DNA of 64,000 nt, taken from the NCBI GenBank assembly GCA_902786615.1, contig CADADE010000004.1:1-64000 (forward strand). Reading direction: 5' to 3'. The notes beneath the pieces were generated by a model. The model was given only the letters and a program-made list of their open reading frames with translations. It did no database searches and had not been told where the DNA came from. Within the stretch, counting starts at the first letter, position 1. Each line of letters starts with the position of its first letter. Position numbers and translations under genes: made by a program. Positions 57,549-64,000 of the stretch are shown here, one piece after another. Source of the stretch: Oscillospiraceae bacterium. Its GTDB lineage: Bacteria > Bacillota_A > Clostridia > Oscillospirales > Oscillospiraceae.

Positions 57549-57788
57549 ATGCAGAATTTTGAACAGCTCGGCCGGGAACTGGAGCGCCGCGGCAAGACGC
57601 AGGAGCTGCGCGCCCTGGCCGCGTCCGAGGACGGGGCGCGCCTTGCCGCCATGCTGGACGGAAACCGTCTGCAGGAGGCGGCAAAGGCCGGGGACAGCGC
57701 CGCCCTGCGCGCGATGCTGGGCAGCGTTCTCGGCACGGAGGAGGGAAAACGTCTCGCCGAGGGGATACGGAAAATGATGAAGGAATAG
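57549..57788 (+). CDS. 79-aa helical hypothetical protein
   Basis: The product begins MQNFEQLGRELERRGKTQEL and is Ala, Glu, Arg and Lys rich and probably all helical. GGAGGT lies eight bases from the ATG at 57549; an overlapping ATG at 57544 is in another frame. A TATAATATAC stretch (about 57519) may be its promoter. With the next two small genes it forms a three-gene unit upstream of, and convergent with, a SleB-like gene. No family is recognised. Confidence 0.7.
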   Translation: MQNFEQLGRELERRGKTQELRALAASEDGARLAAMLDGNRLQEAAKAGDSAALRAMLGSVLGTEEGKRLAEGIRKMMKE

Positions 57789-57807
57789 AGCGTTAAGCCG
57801 GGGGGTG

Positions 57808-58164
57808 ATGACCGTGAGCGAGCTGGAGGAGCAGCTGAACAGCATTCTCTCCGACCCGAAGCAGATGGAGCAGATCGCGGGCCTGGCCCGTACGCTCATG
57901 GGCGGCGGCGACAGGGAGAAGGAACAGGCCGCGCCGGATCCCGGCGGTCTGGGTCTTGACCCGGCCCTGCTGCAGAGGCTGACGCGGGCGATGAAGAACG
58001 GCGGCGGGGACGGCCGGGAGCAGGCGCTGCTGCAGGCCATGCGGCCCTACCTCTCCGAAAAGCGGCGGGGCAAGATGGACAGGGCGCTGAAGCTTGCGCG
58101 CCTTGCCCGCATCGCGCGCCTCGCCCTGGGAGATTCGGGAGACGGCCATGATCAACCGCTATGA
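57808..58164 (+). CDS. 118-aa hypothetical protein
   Basis: The protein has an acidic helical start (SELEEQLNSILSDPKQMEQIAGLARTLM), a Gly/Pro/Asp linker, and a strongly basic C-terminal helix (RRGKMDRALKLARLARIARLAL). The start is either ATG 57808 or GTG 57814 after GGGGGGTG. It overlaps the following gene by 17 bases. A DNA- or membrane-binding role for the basic helix is possible; no homologue is recognised. Confidence 0.68.
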   Translation: MTVSELEEQLNSILSDPKQMEQIAGLARTLMGGGDREKEQAAPDPGGLGLDPALLQRLTRAMKNGGGDGREQALLQAMRPYLSEKRRGKMDRALKLARLARIARLALGDSGDGHDQPL

Positions 58165-58408
58165 GGGCAATACCGGCCGGGTCACCCGCATGCCGGAGCC
58201 GCAGGATCTGCCGCCGCCTCCGCCGAAGTACAGAGGCCCGCCGCGGTACCCGGCGACGCCCGGGGCGGCGCCGGGAAGTCTTCTGCCCGGACTGGGAGAG
58301 GGCTTTGAGACGGAGGACGTGCTGCTTCTGCTGATCCTCTATCTCCTCTATCGGGAGAGCGGGGATCAGGAGCTGCTGATCATCCTCGGCGCAATGTTTC
58401 TTCTGTAG
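58148..58408 (+). CDS. 86-aa proline-rich protein with hydrophobic C-terminus
   Basis: It begins MINRYEGNTGRVTRMPEP, continues with PPPPPKYRGPPRYP, and ends in a hydrophobic stretch (DVLLLLILYLLYRESGDQELLIILGAMFLL). It overlaps the preceding gene, so it is translated by coupling. Such Pro-rich proteins with a short hydrophobic end are often spore-coat or membrane-surface proteins; this is a guess from composition. Confidence 0.65.
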   Translation: MINRYEGNTGRVTRMPEPQDLPPPPPKYRGPPRYPATPGAAPGSLLPGLGEGFETEDVLLLLILYLLYRESGDQELLIILGAMFLL

Positions 58409-58409
58409 C

Positions 58410-59171
58410 TCATGCATACAGCTCCAGCCGGTCGCTGAGGCAGAAGTAGGTGGCGCCGAGCTGCCGGTCGGAGAACATGGTGAAAAGCTCCCCCTGCAGA
58501 TAGTCCGCCTGATAGACCACCGCGGCCACCATATGCCGCTCCCCCTGCAGAAGACGCAGGGCACAGTCCACGCACTCCCGGCGGGGTACAAGTGAGGCAA
58601 AGCGCGCGGTGCTCGTCACCGTGTACTGGCCGCGCTGATACACCACGTCATGGAGGGTGTTCGGAAACTCCTTTGATGCCACGCGGTTTAAGACCACCTC
58701 GCCCACGCACATGCGAAAATCGTCCGTCAGCCAGTCGCTGCCCGCCATGGCGTCGATGACCCGGGCGAGCAGAATCAGATCGTCAAAGGAGACCGCCGTT
58801 CCCGCGCCGCCCGCCCGGAGGGCGGCGCTGCGGGATTTCTCCGCCGCCCGGCCCGCCGCCTGATCGCCCCGGACGGCGGCCTCGCGCATTTCCTCCAGAT
58901 AATAGCCCGCCATGTCCAGCGGCGCGCTTTGGGTGAGATGCCCGAGAAAGAGGAAATCCCCCGTCTCCGCCTCCGGCGTCGGGACGGGCGTGGGCGGCGG
59001 CAGCGTCGGCTCCGGCTCCGGCGTTGGGGTCGGCGTCGGCTCCGGTGGCTTGGGGTGCAGGATGCGGACATGCAGCTCCTGCGGCAGAAGCTCCCGCTCG
59101 GCGTAGCCGTGCAGGGGCAGGGTCAGCAGCAGGCAGAGCGCCGCGATCAGTCTTCTCTGATTTTTCATCAT
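58410..59171 (-). CDS. SleB-type cell wall hydrolase
   Basis: This 253-residue secreted protein has a signal peptide (RRLIAALCLLLTLPLHGYA), a Pro/Thr linker (PTPTPTPEPEPTLPPPTP) and a Hydrolase_2 (PF07486) domain from residue 140: LARVIDAMAGSDWLTDDFRMCVGEVVLNRVASKEFPNTLHDVVYQRGQYTVT and the final TYFCLS. SleB and CwlJ are lytic enzymes for spore cortex. There is no PG-binding domain, as in CwlJ. GGAGGTGGGAA precedes the first ATG. Its 3' end is one base from the convergent small gene. Confidence 0.88.
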   Translation of the reverse strand: MMKNQRRLIAALCLLLTLPLHGYAERELLPQELHVRILHPKPPEPTPTPTPEPEPTLPPPTPVPTPEAETGDFLFLGHLTQSAPLDMAGYYLEEMREAAVRGDQAAGRAAEKSRSAALRAGGAGTAVSFDDLILLARVIDAMAGSDWLTDDFRMCVGEVVLNRVASKEFPNTLHDVVYQRGQYTVTSTARFASLVPRRECVDCALRLLQGERHMVAAVVYQADYLQGELFTMFSDRQLGATYFCLSDRLELYA

Positions 59172-59236
59172 TTCCCACCTCCCGACGCCCAGTATAGCGG
59201 CGGGAGCGCGCGAAAACGGTCCGATCCTGCGGTCTT

Positions 59237-60112
59237 TTACTTCTGTGCCGTGACGTACCGCACCACATAGTCGGCAAAGCGCCTTGTGGCGGGGCCGGCC
59301 TTGGCCCCGGCGGCGATGGCAAGGCCGATGGTGCGCCGCGCCTCCGGGACAAGCGGCAGGATCTGCAGATCGTACTGCCGCCCCTTTAAAAGCAGCTCCG
59401 GCATGATGCTCACGCCGAGGCCCTGCTCCACCATGGCGATCACGGCATAGTCGTCCTTGGTGTAAAAGCGCACGTTGGGCTTGACCCCCGCCGCTTCGAG
59501 GGCGCGGCGGGCGTCGTGGTCGGAGCTCTCGAGCAGACTGATAAAGGGCTCCGTTTCGCACTCGACAAGTGGGAAACGGGGATAGTGCTCAAAGCGGCTG
59601 TGCTTCGGCAGAATGGCGAGAAGCCGGTCCTCCAGAAGCGGGATGCACTCGCAGTCCACGGGGGACGGCAGGGTCACAAAGCCCACGTCCACACTCCCGT
59701 CCGTGAGCCACTGCTCCACATCGTGGTAGTCGCCGTTTAAGAGCTTGAAGTCCACCCTGGGATAGTCGTGCTGAAACTCCTTCAAGACGGGCGGCAGCCA
59801 GTGCACGGCGACCGAGGTGAAGGCTCCGATGCGCACCGTGCCGGATTCGAGCCCCCGGATGGAGGAGGCCGTCTGCCGAAGCTGCTCGGCGGCAGACAGG
59901 AAGCCCCGCACCGCGGGCAGCAGCCGCTCCCCCTCGCTGGTGAGGCGCACGCCCGCGCGGCTGCGCTTGATGATGGCAAAGCCCAGCTCCTTTTCCAGCG
60001 CGTCCAGGCTGTGGCTCACCGCCGACTGGGTACAGCCGAGCTGCTCGGCGGCGCGGGTGAGGCTTCCCAGATCCACCACGGTCATGAGCGTCTGATATTT
60101 GTCGAGCGCCAT
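59237..60112 (-). CDS. LysR-family transcriptional regulator
   Basis: This 291-residue regulator has an N-terminal winged helix-turn-helix (LTRAAEQLGCTQSAVSHSLDALEKELGFAIIKRS, residues 18-51) and a periplasmic-binding-like effector domain (90-290). It is divergent from a sodium/solute symporter gene and the 178-base space between them holds T-N11-A palindromes, so it probably governs that symporter and itself. The effector is likely the transported solute. Confidence 0.92.
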   Translation of the reverse strand: MALDKYQTLMTVVDLGSLTRAAEQLGCTQSAVSHSLDALEKELGFAIIKRSRAGVRLTSEGERLLPAVRGFLSAAEQLRQTASSIRGLESGTVRIGAFTSVAVHWLPPVLKEFQHDYPRVDFKLLNGDYHDVEQWLTDGSVDVGFVTLPSPVDCECIPLLEDRLLAILPKHSRFEHYPRFPLVECETEPFISLLESSDHDARRALEAAGVKPNVRFYTKDDYAVIAMVEQGLGVSIMPELLLKGRQYDLQILPLVPEARRTIGLAIAAGAKAGPATRRFADYVVRYVTAQK

Positions 60113-60131
60113 TGCTGTTCACTCCTTTGAT

Positions 60132-60177
60132 ACATGAAAACTTTTCATGTTAATATGAAATGAATTATCTTCATTTC
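60132..60177. promoter_or_regulatory. LysR operator sites
   Basis: ACATGAAAA-C-TTTTCATGT (60132-60150) is a perfect 19-base palindrome with the T-N11-A pattern. A second site, GAAATGAA-N5-TTCATTTC (60157-60177), follows 23 bp on. Their placing beside the LysR start suits autorepression plus activation of the divergent gene. Confidence 0.78.
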
Positions 60178-60228
60178 TATTATATGAAAAAATTTTGAAT
60201 AATCAAGCGCTTTTGGCGAAATTGACGC

Positions 60229-60256
60229 TTGCAGATCGCGCCCCGTCCGATATAAT
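60229..60256 (+). promoter_or_regulatory. Promoter of the symporter gene
   Basis: TTGCAG (60229-60234) and TATAAT (60251-60256) have 16 bp between them; the LysR sites are 50-95 bases upstream of the -35. Confidence 0.6.
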
Positions 60257-60290
60257 GCAAAGCATCCCATGAAAAGAGAGGACAATCAAC

Positions 60291-61817
60291 ATGACAACTT
60301 CCACTACGATTGTTATGATCGCGATTGCGGTCTATCTGATCGGCATGCTGGCGATCGGCGCGATGTACTCCAAGCGCAACAAGACCTCCAGCGACTTCTA
60401 TCTCGGCGGACGCAAGCTCGGCCCCATCGTCATTGCGATGAGCACCGAGGCCTCCGACATGTCGAGCTGGCTGCTGATGGGCGTGCCCGGCCTTGCCTAC
60501 TTCTGCGGCCTCGCGGACGCGACCTGGACGGTCATCGGCCTTGCGCTCGGCACCTACCTCAACTGGCTGATCGTGGCCAAGCGCCTGCGCGTTTACTCCC
60601 AGAAGCTCGGCGCGATCACGATCCCTGACTTCTTTGCCCACCGCTTCGGCGACAAGAGCGGCCTGATCGAGGGCATCGCGGCGCTGATCATCATTATCTT
60701 CTTTGTGCCCTACACCGCCTCGGGCTTCGCAGCCTGCGGCAAGCTGTTCACAAATCTCTTCCCCAACATGAGCTACATTGCCGCCATGCTCATCTCCGCG
60801 GCGGTCATCGTCGGCTACTGCGCCATGGGCGGCTTCCTCGCCGCGTCGATCACGAGCCTGATCCAGTCCATCGTCATGACGGTCGCGCTGTTCGTGATCC
60901 TCTTCTTCGGCATCCGCTCCGCCGGCGGCTGGGACGCTGTGATCGCAAACGCCAAAACCGTCCCCGGCTACCTGGATCTCTTCTCCAACACCACCATCCT
61001 GAGCAAGACGCCCGGCAAGTACGGCTTTATCACCATCGTCTCCACCATGGCCTGGGGCCTCGGCTACTTCGGCATGCCCCACATCCTCAACCACTTCATG
61101 GCCATCAAGGACGGCGAGAAGCTCAAGATCTCCCGCCGCATCGGTTCGGTCTGGGTCGTTATCTCCATGAGCGTCGCCATCGTGATCGGCATCGTCGGCT
61201 TTGCCATGAGCAGCAAGGGCGTCATCGCCCCCTTTGAGAGCAACTCCGCCGCCGAGGCCATCCTGGTCCGCATTTCCTCGCTGATGAGCACCCACGGCGT
61301 GATCCCCGCGCTGCTGGCGGGCGTTGTGCTGGCAGGCATCCTGTCCTCCACCATGTCCACCTCCGACGCGCAGCTTCTGGCCGCGGCCTCCGGCGTGTCC
61401 CACAATATTCTCCGCGGCGTTTTCCACAAGGAGCTCGGCAACAAGCAGGAGATCACCATCGCCCGCATCACGGTGCTGGTCATCGCCGTTATCGCCGCCT
61501 TCTTTGCACGCGACCCCAACAGCTCCGTTTTCGGCATCGTGTCCTTCGCCTGGGCGGGCTTCGGCGCGGCCTTCGGCCCCCTGATGCTCTTCTCCCTGTT
61601 CTGGAAGCGCTGCAATAAGTACGGCGCCATCGCCGGCATGGTGGCCGGCGGCGCGACGATCTTCCTCTGGAAGTACCTGGTGCGCCCCCTCGGCGGCGCG
61701 TGGAACATCTACGAGCTGCTGCCCGCCTTCATCGTCTCCAGCCTCTTCATCGTGGTGGTCTCCCTCTGCACCGAGGAGCCCGACGCCGACATTGTCAGCG
61801 AGTTTGAGAGCGTCTGA
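60291..61817 (+). CDS. Sodium:solute symporter (PutP-like)
   Basis: This 508-residue membrane protein has about 13 helices of the SSS family (PF00474) and imports a solute with Na+. It shows SDFYLGGRKLGPIVIAMSTEASDMSSWLLMGVPG near 34-67, GYCAMGGFLAASITSLIQSIVM near 179 (the family signature), and AGILSSTMSTSDAQLLAAAS near 345 (Na+-binding Ser/Thr). Similarity in pattern is highest to proline transporters, but the substrate is not certain. It is divergent from the LysR gene. Confidence 0.88.
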   Translation: MTTSTTIVMIAIAVYLIGMLAIGAMYSKRNKTSSDFYLGGRKLGPIVIAMSTEASDMSSWLLMGVPGLAYFCGLADATWTVIGLALGTYLNWLIVAKRLRVYSQKLGAITIPDFFAHRFGDKSGLIEGIAALIIIIFFVPYTASGFAACGKLFTNLFPNMSYIAAMLISAAVIVGYCAMGGFLAASITSLIQSIVMTVALFVILFFGIRSAGGWDAVIANAKTVPGYLDLFSNTTILSKTPGKYGFITIVSTMAWGLGYFGMPHILNHFMAIKDGEKLKISRRIGSVWVVISMSVAIVIGIVGFAMSSKGVIAPFESNSAAEAILVRISSLMSTHGVIPALLAGVVLAGILSSTMSTSDAQLLAAASGVSHNILRGVFHKELGNKQEITIARITVLVIAVIAAFFARDPNSSVFGIVSFAWAGFGAAFGPLMLFSLFWKRCNKYGAIAGMVAGGATIFLWKYLVRPLGGAWNIYELLPAFIVSSLFIVVVSLCTEEPDADIVSEFESV

Positions 61818-61837
61818 GTTACCAAATTAAGCTTCTG

Positions 61838-61877
61838 TTTACACGGGAGGGGCTTTGTCCCTTCCCGTGTATTTTTG
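61838..61877 (+). terminator. Terminator of the symporter gene
   Basis: TACACGGGAGGG-GCTTTGT-CCCTTCCCGTGTA forms a stem of 11-12 pairs followed by TTTTTG. Confidence 0.92.
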
Positions 61878-61923
61878 TCCCTTTGCAAGAAAAAATTGAC
61901 TGCGAAAAAGCCCCGTCAAGCGC

Positions 61924-61952
61924 TTTACAAGCGTCTCAGGCCATGGTAAAAT
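61924..61952 (+). promoter_or_regulatory. Promoter of the Tat-exported FAD reductase gene
   Basis: TTTACA (61924-61929) and TAAAAT (61947-61952) have a 17-bp spacer. Confidence 0.65.
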
Positions 61953-62019
61953 TTTGATAGTTTCCAAAAATCACTCCAGTTCGAATTTCAAAAATTATCA
62001 TATCAGGAGGATCATTGCC

Positions 62020-63657
62020 ATGAGAAACATTTCCCGCCGGGACTTCCTGAAGGGCACGCTTGCCGCTGCCGCTTCCGCCGCTGCCCTCGGGCTGACCGGC
62101 ATGCCCGCCGCCTTCGCCGATGAAGGCGAGACCAAAGAGGTTCTCACCCCCGATGAGCACATCGCCTGCGACGCCGTCGTTGTCGGCGCAGGCGCAGCCG
62201 GTCTGATGGCCGCCATGGAGCTGGCCGCCGCCGGCAAGAAGACCTACCTGCTGGAGAAAGGACCCTCGGTCGCCGTCTCCAACGGCTCCCAGGCGGGCGG
62301 CCCCGCCCTGGCCGAGACCCGCGTCCAGGCTGCCGAGAACGCCACCGTCAGCGCCCAGACGCTCTACGACTGCGAGTACAATTTCAGCCGCGGCACCGTC
62401 AACGGCTCCCTGCTGCGCAAGTGCACCGACCAGGGCGAGCGCGTTGTCTCCAACTTCATGGACAACGGCGTCAACATGGGTCTGCGCATCGACTCCTACG
62501 GCATGGGCTTCCGTGCCCGCCACAACTTTGCAAACCTTGAGGGCACCCAGCTCAGGGGGCTTGACCGCTTCGGCCCGCTGGTCGAAAAATTTGAATCCGA
62601 CGGCGGCGTGCTCCAGTGCAGCCGCGAGGCCGTCCAGCTTGTCAAGGACGGCGACGCGGTCGTCGGCGTTCTCGTCAAAAACAACGAGGACAATACCGTC
62701 GTCCAGTACGACTGCAAGGCCGTCCTGATCGCCACCGGCGGCTATGCCGGCAACGACAAGCGCCTGCGTGAGATCTTCGGCGATCTGAGCGTATGGCCCC
62801 TCTGCAACACGCTCTCCACCGGCCAGGGCTACGACATGGTGATGGAGGCCGGCGGCATCGCCGACCGCAACTGGGCCCTGTGCTGCAACGAGTTCGGCGG
62901 CGCAAACCACAAGATCCCCGACGTCATGGGCGGTCAGATGCGCTCCGCCAGCCCCGCGCTGGAGCCCGCCCTCTACGGCGGTCTGATCGTCAACCGCAAC
63001 GGCGACCGCTTCATGAACGAGCAGTTCCTCAGCGACCGCCCCCTCGCCCTCGGCGGCGAGATGGCCCTGCGCGAGGGTCTGTACTACGCCGTGCTTGACC
63101 AGGAGATGATGGACGCCGTCGCCACCGTGGGCATCCGCGGCTACTACGGCAATCCCGAGGAGTGGTATGTCGGCAGCCATGGCAGCGTCTTCTTTAAAAA
63201 CGGGGAGAACGTCGTACGCGCTGATCTGCCCGACTCCGTCGATGCGGCGGTCGAGCAGGGCTGGGCCGCAAAGGGCAGCCTCGCCGAGTGCGCCGCGGTG
63301 TTCGGCATGAAGAACCTGGAAAAGACCGTCGAGGCCTACAACGCCCTGTGCGAGGCGGGCGAGGACACCCAGTACTTCAAAGCCCCCTACCTGCTGCACA
63401 AGCTGAGCGGCGACACCTTCTACGTCTTTGAGTACGAGCCCTCCATCTGGTCCACCTTCGGCGGCGTGAAGACCGACGATTACTGCCGCGCACTGAGCGC
63501 CGACCAGAGCGTCATCAAGGGCCTGTATGTGGCCGGCGTCGACAACGGCAGCCTCTACTGCAGCCCCTACTACGAGAACGAGGGCGCTTCCCTCGGCATC
63601 GCCTACACCAGCGGCATCGTCGCGGCCGACTGCATGATCGAGTTCTTGAACGAGTAA
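62020..63657 (+). CDS. Tat-exported FAD-dependent reductase (fumarate reductase flavoprotein family)
   Basis: This 545-residue flavoprotein carries a twin-arginine signal (SRRDFLKG, then a hydrophobic stretch to PAAFA), so it is folded with FAD and exported. The FAD site is AVVVGAGAAGLMAAMELAAAGKKTYLLEKG near 50-80; the flavocytochrome-c-type reductase blocks are ATGGYAGNDKRLREIF near 246, GLIVNRNGDRFMNE near 325 and VKGLYVAGVDNGSLYCSPYYENEGASLGIAYTSGIVAA near the end. It may reduce an unsaturated carboxylate such as fumarate, urocanate or cinnamate as terminal acceptor. It lacks its own FMN-binding domain; a separate secreted FMN-binding gene follows. Confidence 0.9.
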   Translation: MRNISRRDFLKGTLAAAASAAALGLTGMPAAFADEGETKEVLTPDEHIACDAVVVGAGAAGLMAAMELAAAGKKTYLLEKGPSVAVSNGSQAGGPALAETRVQAAENATVSAQTLYDCEYNFSRGTVNGSLLRKCTDQGERVVSNFMDNGVNMGLRIDSYGMGFRARHNFANLEGTQLRGLDRFGPLVEKFESDGGVLQCSREAVQLVKDGDAVVGVLVKNNEDNTVVQYDCKAVLIATGGYAGNDKRLREIFGDLSVWPLCNTLSTGQGYDMVMEAGGIADRNWALCCNEFGGANHKIPDVMGGQMRSASPALEPALYGGLIVNRNGDRFMNEQFLSDRPLALGGEMALREGLYYAVLDQEMMDAVATVGIRGYYGNPEEWYVGSHGSVFFKNGENVVRADLPDSVDAAVEQGWAAKGSLAECAAVFGMKNLEKTVEAYNALCEAGEDTQYFKAPYLLHKLSGDTFYVFEYEPSIWSTFGGVKTDDYCRALSADQSVIKGLYVAGVDNGSLYCSPYYENEGASLGIAYTSGIVAADCMIEFLNE

Positions 63658-63666
63658 GCCTTTTCA

Positions 63667-63702
63667 ACGCGCCGCCCTCCCCGGAGGGCGGCGTCTTTTT
63701 TT
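63667..63702 (+). terminator. Terminator of the FAD reductase gene
   Basis: CGCCGCCCTCC-CC-GGAGGGCGGCG is followed by TCTTTTTTTATTT. Confidence 0.95.
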
Positions 63703-63755
63703 ATTTGCCCGCCTGAAAAGCCCGGCCCGCGCCGCCGGAAACTACGGATTTCCGG

Positions 63756-63784
63756 TTGACATCGCCCCTCCGGCCCTGTATAAT
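63756..63784 (+). promoter_or_regulatory. Consensus sigma-A promoter of the FMN-binding protein gene
   Basis: TTGACA (63756-63761) and TATAAT (63779-63784) are spaced exactly 17 bp. The gene thus has strong expression of its own, apart from the reductase. Confidence 0.92.
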
Positions 63785-63870
63785 TTGACTGAAAAATCGA
63801 GAGCGCGGCGCACGGTTAGCGGGCGCTTTCGATAAACCGACGCGCAAAATTCAAAACGAGGAGGAAGAAC

Positions 63871-64000
63871 ATGAAAAAATTTCTGTCCCTGGCCCTGGCT
63901 CTCCTGATGCTCCTGGCCCTGGCTGTCCCCGCCTATGCGGAGCAGGCCACCGCCACCGGCACCGGCAAGGGCATCGACGGCGATGTGATCGTGGAGGTCA
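63871..64000 (+). CDS. Secreted FMN-binding domain protein, N-terminal part
   Basis: The gene runs off the window. The visible 43 residues are a Sec signal (MKKFLSLALALLMLLALAVP, cleavage after AYA) and then TGTGKGIDGDVIVEV, the start of an FMN_bind (PF04205) domain, which is flavinylated by ApbE on Thr in known examples. Beside an exported FAD reductase it probably relays electrons outside the membrane. GAGGAGGAAGAAC precedes the ATG. Confidence 0.75.
   Translation, partial: MKKFLSLALALLMLLALAVPAYAEQATATGTGKGIDGDVIVEV

Overview
The window is about 62-65% GC by eye, carries dense Shine-Dalgarno-led genes on both strands, and encodes a recognisable sporulation signal protein (SpoIIR), a YtvI-like membrane protein, a SleB-type cortex hydrolase, an NrdD/NrdG anaerobic ribonucleotide reductase and an S-box (SAM-I) riboswitch. 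Together these suggest a strictly anaerobic, spore-forming, high-GC member of the Clostridia, most like gut Oscillospiraceae (Oscillibacter/Flavonifractor type). No tRNA, rRNA or CRISPR array was recognised. This assignment rests on gene content and composition only; no database search was possible.

Layout. 0-6.2 kb: the 3' end of rplA, a YtvI/AI-2E family membrane protein, then a Fbp/Fut-type ABC importer (lipoprotein-like binding protein, ATPase, fused double permease) and a HAD phosphatase. 6.2-11.6 kb: an anaerobic ribonucleotide reductase unit (nrdG, nrdD with a C-terminal redoxin) behind two NrdR boxes, then trxB and a YihY protein. 11.6-13.7 kb (minus): short aspartate kinase, zinc-ribbon protein, Nudix hydrolase. 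14.1-17.8 kb: a heterodimeric ABC exporter with one degenerate ATP site. 17.85-19.8 kb: an accessory patch holding a 35-aa ORF between two convergent near-consensus promoters, a small transcription unit built on a (CGTT)n repeat, a palindromic repeat element and a decapitated secreted protein gene. 19.8-23.7 kb: GtrA, M14 peptidase, acyl-ACP thioesterase and a frameshifted ClC channel. 23.8-26.25 kb: an apparent insertion with an ORF-less group II intron and a cation/proton antiporter between 13-bp inverted repeats. 26.4-36.4 kb: a large Ig-like surface protein, GH13 glucosidase, ispE, acyltransferase, spoIIR, rsmE and a degenerate E2-like protein. 36.6-50 kb: an iron-type DtxR regulator and then mostly minus-strand housekeeping genes (Cof phosphatase, comM, aspS, hisS, an MGS-like gene, mrdA, mreD, mreC, maf, U32 peptidase). 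50-57.5 kb: dnaD and a dnaC/dnaI-like gene, holB-ricT, the SAM riboswitch with metK and a CsoR repressor, and small genes. 57.5-64 kb: three small genes, a SleB-like hydrolase, a LysR regulator divergent from a Na+/solute symporter, a Tat-exported FAD reductase, and the start of a secreted FMN-binding protein.

Functional links. nrdD-redoxin with trxB suggests thioredoxin-reductase-driven deoxyribonucleotide synthesis under NrdR control. maf-mreC-mreD-mrdA is an elongasome cluster without mreB. The FAD reductase and the FMN-binding protein look like an extracytoplasmic electron-transfer pair. A family of multi-hairpin intergenic repeats (at least ten places) sits repeatedly between genes of the same operon and has interrupted the 5' end of one secreted-protein gene.

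The most unusual items are the convergently transcribed mini-locus at 17.86-18.19 kb (architecture like a type I toxin-antitoxin), the adjacent tetranucleotide-repeat ORF, the tandem NrdR boxes exactly 42 bp apart, two enzymes that keep their fold signature but have lost catalytic residues (the E2-like and MGS-like proteins), and hairpins that bury Shine-Dalgarno sequences.
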